From the NCBI GenBank assembly GCA_002440805.1, contig DJVD01000255.1, positions 1-5,696 on the forward strand: a stretch of DNA of 5,696 nt. Reading direction: 5' to 3'. Each line of letters begins with the position of its first letter. Within the stretch, counting starts at the first letter, position 1. Below, one piece after another: positions 1-5,696 of this stretch. The notes below the pieces were generated by a model. It was not told the origin of the DNA, did no database searches, and saw only the letters and a program-made list of their open reading frames with translations. The DNA is from Chloroflexi bacterium UBA6265. GTDB lineage: Bacteria > Chloroflexota > Chloroflexia > Thermomicrobiales > UBA6265. The position numbers and the translations under genes are program-made.

Positions 1-2552
1 TGGGCTCTGCCGTAGTGGCGTTCATCGCCGGTCGCTTCGTCAGTAGTCGCTGGCAGGAAGCATTGCTGTTCCTGAATGGCGGATCATTTGGGGTAGATGA
101 TCCGACCTACAACCGCGATGTCGGCTTTTACGTTTTCCAGGTGCCATTCCTGCGCACGCTCGAAACCACATTCATTGCCCTCTTGCTCGTCACAATCCTG
201 GCGGTGGTACTGGTGTATCTCGTGCGGATGGGCATTCGCTTCAAAACCTGGGGCGATGTGCCGATGGTGGCTTTGCGCCATATCTCTGCATTGGTCAGCG
301 CGTTCCTGCTGGTGATGGCGCTGGGGTACCTGCTCAACAACTTCGAGTTGGTCTTCAGCAATCGCGGCGTGGTACATGGCCCCGGTTTCACGGATTCCAA
401 TATCGTTCGGCCGCTGAGCTGGGTGATGGCGATTATGAGTCTGTTGGCCGCGATTGGCCTGTTGACGGGGATCGTATTGCGCAACGTGAAATACCTGTTC
501 GGCATCCTGGGCATCTGGCTGGTTGCCAGCTTCGTGCTGATGCCGTTGCTGCCCATGGCCGTGCAACGGTTCGTGGTTGAACCTAGCGAGTTTCGCCGTG
601 AGCAAAGCTACATATCCCATAATATTGATATGACTCGATCAGGATTCGGCCTCAATGAGGTGAATATGATCGAACTTACCGGGCAGGAAGAACTCGTGCC
701 CAGTGAACTCGACACTTCACCCGGCGGTGAACTTGCCAATGTGCGCATCTGGGACTACCGCGTGGTGGGTCCGGTTTACCAGCAGGTCCAGAGCTTCGTG
801 CCGTTCTATGAGTTCGTCGATGTAGATGTTGATCGCTACGATGTTGATGGCAACACGGTGCAAATGATCGTCGGCGTGCGCGAAATCAATCTGGAGGGAC
901 TCGCTCCGGGTCGACAAACGTGGACCAACAAGCACCTGGTCTACACCCGTGGTTACGGCTACGTCATGAGTCCGGTCAGCCAGGTGAACACCGATGGTTG
1001 GCCCGCCGAGGTCGTCAGCGGCGTGCCGATGACGGGTCCGGACGGCCTGGTGGTTGAGAATCCCGAAGTCTACTTTGGCGAATCGGACCTTGAATGGGTC
1101 ATCCTCAATACCGACCAGACCGAGATCGCCGGTCTCGACGAACCGGACCAGGGCGGCCAGAACTTCCAGGGAGACGCGTACGGATCAGTGGGGCTTGGCA
1201 ACCCGGTCACCCGCGCGATGGCTGCGCTGACGCTCGGCGATCGCAATGTGTTTTTCACCGGGGAACTGAACAGCGACTCAAAACTCGTCGAGCACCGTAA
1301 CGTGACGGAGCGGGCCGAGAAGATCGCGCCGTTCCTGACGTACGATGAAGATCCGTACATGGTTGTGGCCGACGGCCGCATGTACTGGGTGATTGATGCC
1401 TACACCGAAACCGATATGTACCCCCATGCCACCAGGTATGACGGCCGCAACTACATGCGCAACTCGGTGAAAGTGGTGGTCGATGCATACAGCGGGGAGA
1501 CGATGTTCTATCGTACCGGCGTTGAAGATCCCATTGCCGATGCTTGGGCCTCGATTTATCCCGACCTGTTCACACCGATCGACCAGGTGCCGACAGGCAT
1601 GGCGAACCACTTTCGGTATCCCGAGAAACTCTTTAATGCCCAAACCGAGGTTTGGGGTGACTACCACATGAACGACGCCCGCACGTGGTATGACGGTGAC
1701 GACAAGTGGACTCGCGCCCGGGAAGCAGGCGATGCCGAAAATCAGCAGATGGAGCCCTATTTCGTCCACCAGACCCTGCCAAGCGATACCGATGCCGACT
1801 TCTGGCTCACGATCCCGTTCACGCCGGGTGGCAATCGCACGAACGAGAATATGACGGCATGGTTCGCTGGTCGCGCCGATGAAAACGGCAACACTGAGCT
1901 TCGCCTCTATCGCTATCCGCGGCAGGTCACCGTGTATGGGCCGCGCCAGGTTGAGGCAATGATCAACCAGAACCCCGATATCTCCAGCCAGATCACATTG
2001 TGGAGCCAGGGGGGAAGCAAGGTGATTCGCGGCAACATGCTCGTAATCCCCGTGGGCGATTCGCTGCTGTATGTGCAACCGCTCTACCTGCAGGCGACGG
2101 ATTCCAGCGCGAGCGCGCCGACGCTTGCACGGGTAATCGTGGCTGCGAATGACCAGGTGGTGATGCGACCGACACTGGCGGAAGCTATCGCCGCGCTGAA
2201 TGATCCGACACCGGATGCGGTGGGCGAGATCGTCGAGGATCCGCAACAAGCTGTGGAGCAGGCAGCCAACGTCGATGCCACGCCTGTTGCTGGCGATCAA
2301 TCTGCCTCACCCACTCAAGCCGGCACAAGCGACGGGACGATCACAGTCGATCGCAGCAACCTGCCCCCGGAACTGGCAAATATGAGTGATGCGGAACTTT
2401 CCAATGAGGCGATGGCGACGCTGGACCGCGCCGACAAGGCACTGGAAGAGGGCGATCCGGTCACGTACAAGACCGAGATGGAGAAGCTGCGGGTGATCCT
2501 GGCAGCCCTAAATGGTGACAGCGCCACCCCGGTGGCGACACCGGGCACCTAG
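1..2552 (+). CDS. UPF0182 family (COG1615) multi-pass membrane protein, 5' end missing
   Basis: The frame is open to the left edge (first whole codon at 3), so the protein starts upstream; the GTG at 15 is only an internal Val codon. About 849 residues are visible, and UPF0182 proteins usually have about 900-1000, so the first one or two membrane helices are probably missing. Numbering from the GTG: a 'DDPTYNRDVGFYVFQVPF' block (28-45) is a family hallmark. Hydrophobic helices follow at about 49-70, 87-107, 134-155 and 158-180. A large soluble region then carries the family blocks 'NVRIWDYR' (242-249), 'FYEFVDVDVDRYDVDG' (264-279) and 'YTRGYGYV' (310-317; the family more often has His in place of Arg). 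After a Ser/Thr/Pro/Ala-rich linker (about 750-780), a helical hairpin (about 789-832) with 'ALEEGDPVTYKTEMEKL' resembles the usual family C-terminus. By analogy the soluble part lies outside the membrane. The molecular function of UPF0182 is unknown. Family assignment is confident; no function is claimed. Confidence 0.93.
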   Translation, partial: GSAVVAFIAGRFVSSRWQEALLFLNGGSFGVDDPTYNRDVGFYVFQVPFLRTLETTFIALLLVTILAVVLVYLVRMGIRFKTWGDVPMVALRHISALVSAFLLVMALGYLLNNFELVFSNRGVVHGPGFTDSNIVRPLSWVMAIMSLLAAIGLLTGIVLRNVKYLFGILGIWLVASFVLMPLLPMAVQRFVVEPSEFRREQSYISHNIDMTRSGFGLNEVNMIELTGQEELVPSELDTSPGGELANVRIWDYRVVGPVYQQVQSFVPFYEFVDVDVDRYDVDGNTVQMIVGVREINLEGLAPGRQTWTNKHLVYTRGYGYVMSPVSQVNTDGWPAEVVSGVPMTGPDGLVVENPEVYFGESDLEWVILNTDQTEIAGLDEPDQGGQNFQGDAYGSVGLGNPVTRAMAALTLGDRNVFFTGELNSDSKLVEHRNVTERAEKIAPFLTYDEDPYMVVADGRMYWVIDAYTETDMYPHATRYDGRNYMRNSVKVVVDAYSGETMFYRTGVEDPIADAWASIYPDLFTPIDQVPTGMANHFRYPEKLFNAQTEVWGDYHMNDARTWYDGDDKWTRAREAGDAENQQMEPYFVHQTLPSDTDADFWLTIPFTPGGNRTNENMTAWFAGRADENGNTELRLYRYPRQVTVYGPRQVEAMINQNPDISSQITLWSQGGSKVIRGNMLVIPVGDSLLYVQPLYLQATDSSASAPTLARVIVAANDQVVMRPTLAEAIAALNDPTPDAVGEIVEDPQQAVEQAANVDATPVAGDQSASPTQAGTSDGTITVDRSNLPPELANMSDAELSNEAMATLDRADKALEEGDPVTYKTEMEKLRVILAALNGDSATPVATPGT

Positions 2553-2559
2553 GAAAAAC

Positions 2560-2598
2560 GGAAGCCAGCCAGGTCTAATATCGACCTGGCTGGCTTCC
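2560..2598. terminator. Bidirectional intrinsic terminator between convergent genes
   Basis: A perfect 16-bp inverted repeat (2560-2575 with 2583-2598) encloses a 7-base loop, TAATATC. It starts 8 bases after the stop codon of the UPF0182 gene and 15 bases past the stop of the minus-strand yggS gene. Read on the minus strand, the stem is followed after one base by TTTTT (complement of 2554-2558), a classic terminator tail. Read on the + strand, it is followed by the weaker tract TGTTACTT. The hairpin therefore probably ends both transcripts, more efficiently for the minus-strand operon. It is the only notable element in the 60-base gap. Confidence 0.88.
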
Positions 2599-2612
2599 TG
2601 TTACTTGAAGTT

Positions 2613-3305
2613 CTATCGTTCGCCGAAAAGCGCGCGCCCAATACGGATGTGGGTAGCCCCCTCGGCAATTGCAGCCTCGAAATCGCTGCTCATGCCCATG
2701 CTGAGGATAGGCAATTCTACGCCAGCCTGTTGTTGAAGCTGATCCCGCAGCTGGCGAAGACCGCCGAATACGTTGCGGAGCGTGGCGGGGTCGGCACCCA
2801 GCGGTGCCATGGTCATGAAGCCAGCCGGCTCCAACCGCGGCTCGTTCAGGATGGTGGTGATGAACTGGCTAACCTGCCCGGGAGCCAGACCGGATTTCTG
2901 TGCCTCTCCCGAGACATTCACCTGCACAAGCACCCGCAACGTACGTCCAATTCGTTCGAGTTCGTGAGCAAGGGCCGTGACGAGGTTCTCTCGATCGACG
3001 GTTTCCAACACGTGAATATGCGGCAGTACCTGACGCACCTTGTTGGTTTGCAGGGGGCCGATCATGTGAAGTTCCAGGTCTGGAGGCAGAGGCACCTCGC
3101 ACTTCTGCCGAATCTCTTGCACGCGACTTTCGCCAAACACCCGAAACCCCAACTGGTACGCCTCATCCATCCGCGCGCGTTCAAATGTTTTACTGACCGC
3201 AACAATCGTGATCTCATCCGGATTCCGATGCGCCCGCTCAGCAGCGATACGAACGCGGTCCCTGAGTTCAATGGCGTTGCGCTCCATAGTACTGACTGCG
3301 GTCAT
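2613..3305 (-). CDS. yggS: YggS/PLPBP-family pyridoxal phosphate homeostasis protein
   Basis: This 230-residue protein belongs to the YggS/PROSC (COG0325) family, cytoplasmic single-domain TIM-barrel proteins that bind pyridoxal 5'-phosphate and help keep vitamin B6 and amino-acid pools balanced; no catalytic reaction is established. Motifs in order: 'VAVSKT' at 35-40, with Lys39 the expected Schiff-base lysine; 'FGESRVQE' at 57-64; 'HMIGPLQTNKV' at 80-90; 'VQVNVSGEAQKSG' at 127-139; and the phosphate-binding end 'LSMGMSSDFEAAI' (201-213) with 'IRIGRALFG' (220-228). The length is normal. The chosen ATG (3305-3303) overlaps the TGA of the upstream gene as ATGA. A more upstream ATG at 3395 would add 30 residues unlike the family and overlap the previous gene by 94 bases; a second ATG at 3287 is also possible. 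No clear Shine-Dalgarno sequence is visible, which fits coupled translation. Minor oddity: Ser60 replaces the Asn usual in the FGEN motif. Confidence 0.96.
   Translation of the reverse strand: MTAVSTMERNAIELRDRVRIAAERAHRNPDEITIVAVSKTFERARMDEAYQLGFRVFGESRVQEIRQKCEVPLPPDLELHMIGPLQTNKVRQVLPHIHVLETVDRENLVTALAHELERIGRTLRVLVQVNVSGEAQKSGLAPGQVSQFITTILNEPRLEPAGFMTMAPLGADPATLRNVFGGLRQLRDQLQQQAGVELPILSMGMSSDFEAAIAEGATHIRIGRALFGER
3302..3305 (-). promoter_or_regulatory. ATGA stop/start overlap coupling pgeF to yggS
   Basis: On the minus strand the four bases ATGA contain both the yggS start (ATG, 3305-3303) and the pgeF stop (TGA, 3304-3302). The upstream bases lack a recognisable Shine-Dalgarno motif, so re-initiation by the ribosome finishing pgeF is the likely way yggS is translated. 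The mechanism is inferred from the overlap. Confidence 0.75.
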
Positions 3306-4117
3306 GATGGCGTGTCGATGAGCATGATCACACCGCCCTGTCGACCAGTGGCCGCGCCCTGGCCGCGATGACTGAACCAGTCGTCGAGGTTGCATTTGGT
3401 GCAGATCGAACTGACTTCTATATGGGCTGGCAGAAGGCCGGCTCGTTGGAGAAGCAATGTATTGGCGCGGGGAACATCAAAATGCTCTTTCACCGATGGA
3501 CGGGTGACCGCAAGCTCCGCCAGCGGCCCCAGGTCGCGGGCAACATCTCGCCAGGCGGCAGTCACTTCGGGTCCCACTTCGTTACAGCACCCACCGATTG
3601 CCGGACCGAGAAACGCAAGGATATCCTTTGGATCGCTGCCAAATTCGCGCTGCATTGCCCGGACCGTTTCGCCCGCGATATCCATCACCGTGCTCCGCCA
3701 ACCCGCGTGGACGGCCGCCACACCCCGCTGCACCGGATCGTACATGAGCAATGGCAAACAGTCGGCCGCAAGGGTCATGATTGGCACATTAAGAGCCTGG
3801 GTGATCATTGCATCGGCGGTGCCGGGGGTGGGGGTATCGCGTCGACGGCCCATCCCGACATGCTTTTCTTGCACCACAAAAACGTTGTTTTCATGGATCT
3901 GGCCGGTGCGCACGAGACGTTCTGGATCGTAGCCAATGATCTCACCCCACTGCTGGCGCATAGACCACGCATCGGCGGAATCGCGCGGGGCTGTATCGCC
4001 AACATTGCCGTCGGCCAATCCCATACCCGGCACACGATGGGTGATGCCATGCACAATCCCGGGCACGGAAGAAAGCAACTCGCTGACAAGTGGGGTAGGG
4101 GAAGTGCTAATCGTCAT
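3302..4117 (-). CDS. pgeF: YfiH/PgeF laccase-domain protein (peptidoglycan editing factor / purine nucleoside phosphorylase family)
   Basis: A 271-residue cytoplasmic protein of the multicopper polyphenol oxidase / DUF152 family (COG1496); relatives are usually about 240-260 residues. Visible motifs: 'GNVGD' (37-41), 'QIHENNV' (73-79), 'GTADAMIT' (99-106), 'AADCLPLLMYDP' (117-128), 'AAVHAGWRS' (134-142), 'LGPAIGGCCNEVG' (170-182), 'CTKCN' (239-243), 'FSHRG' (248-252) and 'GRQ' (258-260). His75, Cys120 and His137 match the zinc-binding triad, and the 17-residue Cys-His spacing equals that of E. coli YfiH. Family members are reported as peptidoglycan editing factors in E. coli and, for LACC1 and bacterial relatives, as purine nucleoside enzymes acting on adenosine, inosine and methylthioadenosine; which role applies here cannot be read from sequence. 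Ser142 replaces the Gly common after HAGWR, and Asn179 a common Tyr. The ATG at 4117 was chosen because the ATG at 4186 would overlap the upstream gene by 80 bases and add 23 residues unlike the family. It overlaps that gene by 11 bases and yggS by 4. Confidence 0.95.
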   Translation of the reverse strand: MTISTSPTPLVSELLSSVPGIVHGITHRVPGMGLADGNVGDTAPRDSADAWSMRQQWGEIIGYDPERLVRTGQIHENNVFVVQEKHVGMGRRRDTPTPGTADAMITQALNVPIMTLAADCLPLLMYDPVQRGVAAVHAGWRSTVMDIAGETVRAMQREFGSDPKDILAFLGPAIGGCCNEVGPEVTAAWRDVARDLGPLAELAVTRPSVKEHFDVPRANTLLLQRAGLLPAHIEVSSICTKCNLDDWFSHRGQGAATGRQGGVIMLIDTPS

Positions 4118-5693
4118 TCTCTTCTCTGGAACCGGGTAACGCCTCGTCAATAATGATCTGGTCCACCACCCGTTGTACCGGTGCATGATCGTCCGTGAAC
4201 ACCGTATCGACTTCAGTTATCTCGCGAATGTTACCTGAACGCAATGCCGCGGCGCCCACAGCCCGGACCGGTCCGTCTGGCTGGTTGGCTACGTTCGCCT
4301 CAAACACATCAATGCCGCCCGGGGCGTTGGTGCCAATCACCATGCTATTGGCGAACCTGTCCGTGTCAACAACGTAAACATAGGAGAATACCGATTTCAT
4401 TGTGCTGGCCATCACATCAACCAGCCGGTAGTCCGTGCGAGTGCGTCCGACGTTCATCACAGCCACACCCTCGGGTGTGAGAGCGCCGGAGACCTCAGTG
4501 AAAAACTCCCGGGTGGTCAGTTGGAAGGGGATGTACGGTTGCTCGTAGGCGTCAACTGCGATCAGGTCGTATTGTGTTGTCGTGGTCCGCAACACGTATC
4601 GACCGTCGGCTTCGATCACGTTCAGGTTGGGTTCGTTCATCGCGAAATATTCACGGCCGACCCGGACGATCTCGGGATCGATTTCGACCCCGTCGATCGG
4701 TACCGGCCCGTACCCAACCGAAATCTGTTTGCTGCTGGTTCCACCACCCAGGCCAATGATGAGGGCGTTATCGATGTCGGCCGGACCTTGCTGATCGATG
4801 AACAAAGGACCAATCATGAAATAATCCCACGGCCCTCCCGTCAGCAATTGATCCGGATTGTAGATCGAGTGAATGGCATGGCCGTCGTTGAGCCAAAGTA
4901 GTGTGTCGCCGCCATCCTGTGTGACCTGGATGTAGTTGTCCGATGATTCCGTCTCATACACCACGGCGCCACGCTGGGAGCTACGAATCGGTTGGGCGGA
5001 AACCCAGATATTGGCACTGACCATAGCTGCGGCGAGCAGTACTGCGACGATGGCAGCTCGCCAGGCACGGTAATACATCAAACCGGCAATGGCGGGGATG
5101 AGGAGCAGCAGGCTCAATGTCAGGAACGTGCGGGCAGTGCCGATCCATGGCACGAGTATGAGCACTGGCAGGAAGCTGCCAGCAATCGAACCTACCGTGC
5201 CCAGGGCATAGATCGATCCCGAGGTACCGCCGGCGTCGCTCACCGCGTGCAATGTGAGGCGTACCGCAAATGGCGAGACGAATCCTAGCAAGGTAATCGG
5301 CACGACGAGTAAGGCAATCACACTCAGGAGCGCCCCGTAAAATGCGCCCACATCGTAATTCTGAAAGGCAGCAAGCGAGCGGGTCAGGATCGGCCGGGCA
5401 ACGAATGGAAGCAACCCTGCGGCGAGGCCAGCCGCTGCCCCGATCAGGTAGAGCAACCAAACGTGTGGGTGACGATCGGCAAAGCGACCACCGAGGTGGT
5501 AGCCAATTGCCAGGAACGTGAGTGTCAGGCCAATCACGGTGGCCCAGATGAAGGTGCTTTCGCCGAAGTAAGGGGCGATCAGGTTGGTGGCGGCAATCTC
5601 GGTACCGATACTCACGAGTCCGCCCAGGAACACCATGAGGCGAATTCCAGCGATATCCCGGTTGCGAAGTAGTGGGGTGGTCTCGGTCGTCAT
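4107..5693 (-). CDS. Fused membrane / spermidine-synthase-like (SpeE-fold) protein
   Basis: The 528-residue product joins an integral membrane half to a C-terminal SpeE-like Rossmann domain, the architecture annotated as 'fused MFS/spermidine synthase'. About seven hydrophobic segments lie at roughly 19-39, 47-68, 77-99, 117-145, 158-182, 189-208 and 211-231. Early blocks 'GTEIAATNLIAPYFG' (30-44) and 'GYHLGGRFADR' (64-74) are typical of this family. The soluble domain shows the nucleotide-binding loop 'IIGLGGGTSSK' (312-322), 'GVEIDPEIV' (335-343), 'EADGRYVL' (361-368) and 'YDLIAVDAYEQPYIPF' (375-390). Asp381 matches the first catalytic-site Asp of spermidine synthases, but the usual D-x-x-D-P pair is D-A-Y-E here and the 'YHE' substrate motif is absent. 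The domain therefore probably binds an AdoMet-type nucleotide, but spermidine synthesis is doubtful. The ATG at 5693 is three bases from the window edge and the frame stays open there, so a start further upstream is possible. It is the first visible gene of the operon and overlaps pgeF by 11 bases. Confidence 0.9.
   Translation of the reverse strand: MTTETTPLLRNRDIAGIRLMVFLGGLVSIGTEIAATNLIAPYFGESTFIWATVIGLTLTFLAIGYHLGGRFADRHPHVWLLYLIGAAAGLAAGLLPFVARPILTRSLAAFQNYDVGAFYGALLSVIALLVVPITLLGFVSPFAVRLTLHAVSDAGGTSGSIYALGTVGSIAGSFLPVLILVPWIGTARTFLTLSLLLLIPAIAGLMYYRAWRAAIVAVLLAAAMVSANIWVSAQPIRSSQRGAVVYETESSDNYIQVTQDGGDTLLWLNDGHAIHSIYNPDQLLTGGPWDYFMIGPLFIDQQGPADIDNALIIGLGGGTSSKQISVGYGPVPIDGVEIDPEIVRVGREYFAMNEPNLNVIEADGRYVLRTTTTQYDLIAVDAYEQPYIPFQLTTREFFTEVSGALTPEGVAVMNVGRTRTDYRLVDVMASTMKSVFSYVYVVDTDRFANSMVIGTNAPGGIDVFEANVANQPDGPVRAVGAAALRSGNIREITEVDTVFTDDHAPVQRVVDQIIIDEALPGSREENDD
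4118..4127 (-). promoter_or_regulatory. Purine-rich ribosome-binding region supporting the pgeF start
   Basis: On the minus strand the ten bases directly before the ATG at 4117 read AGAGAAGAGA. This is a purine run resembling a weak Shine-Dalgarno sequence, without a full GGAGG core and lying very close to the start. It lies inside the last codons of the upstream SpeE-like gene. It supports this ATG over the one at 4186, but translation may also rely on coupling across the 11-base gene overlap. Confidence 0.4.
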
Positions 5694-5696
5694 ATG

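Noticed and set aside
84..620. A 178-codon minus-strand open frame opposite the UPF0182 membrane helices
   Set aside because: It is in codon register with the real gene, and the His/Gln-rich translation is what the complement of hydrophobic codons gives.
1278..2300. A 340-codon open frame on the minus strand inside the UPF0182 gene
   Set aside because: It lies in exact codon register with the sense gene. In that register antisense stops arise only opposite TTA, CTA and TCA codons, which are rare in this GC-rich gene. Its His/Arg-rich product resembles no family, and the sense frame is clearly conserved.
2522..2537. A 7-bp inverted repeat (CGCCACC/GGTGGCG) just before the UPF0182 stop codon
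   Set aside because: The loop is only two bases, no T-tract follows, and the bases encode the ATPVAT tail. The true terminator is the longer stem a few bases downstream.
2649..4153. Two long + strand open frames (2649-3371 and 3368-4153) that look like an overlapping gene pair
   Set aside because: Both are codon-register shadows of the conserved minus-strand yggS and pgeF genes, and neither product shows a recognisable domain.
3306..4186. Longer N-termini for yggS (ATG at 3395) and pgeF (ATG at 4186)
   Set aside because: The added residues are Arg/Trp/His-rich, unlike the family N-termini, and come from reading the end of the preceding gene in another frame. The short-overlap starts fit family lengths better.
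5691..5696. CATATG palindrome at the right edge, possibly a cloning site or regulatory site
   Set aside because: It is simply CAT followed by the ATG start read on the minus strand. A six-base palindrome at a window edge carries no weight by itself.

Overview
The window is about 5.7 kb of dense, moderately GC-rich bacterial chromosome with four protein-coding genes. One is on the + strand and cut by the left edge. Three form a tightly packed minus-strand operon that meets it tail to tail. I see no RNA gene, mobile element, CRISPR array, origin or attachment site. Only about 60 bases lie between genes.

Layout: positions 1-2552 (+) encode most of a UPF0182-family (COG1615) multi-pass membrane protein with a large domain predicted outside the cytoplasm; its N-terminus lies beyond the window. 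Positions 2553-2612 hold a strong inverted repeat that can terminate transcription from both sides. Reading leftward from the right edge, the minus-strand operon is: a membrane protein with a C-terminal spermidine-synthase-like domain (5693-4107), a YfiH/PgeF multicopper-oxidase-like (laccase-domain) protein (4117-3302), and a YggS-type PLP-homeostasis protein (3305-2613). Consecutive genes overlap by 11 and 4 bases, which suggests one transcript with translational coupling.

Organism: the combination of a UPF0182 protein, a membrane-fused SpeE-like protein, adjacent pgeF and yggS, and Thr/Pro/Ala-rich strings such as 'ATPVATP' at a protein C-terminus suggests a high-GC Gram-positive-like or Chloroflexota lineage (Thermomicrobiales-like is my best guess). 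This is inferred from gene content and is not proven.

How the genes might work together: pgeF and yggS are common neighbours in bacteria, often near cell-division or cell-envelope genes. The unusual partner is the membrane SpeE-like protein. Its nucleotide-binding motifs are intact, but its polyamine-binding motifs differ from true spermidine synthases, so its product is uncertain. LACC1/YfiH-family enzymes have been reported to phosphorolyse purine nucleosides including 5'-methylthioadenosine, the by-product of aminopropyl transfer. A product-recycling link between the first two operon genes is therefore an idea worth testing. Apart from that, I find no convincing new system; most of the window is ordinary chromosomal content.
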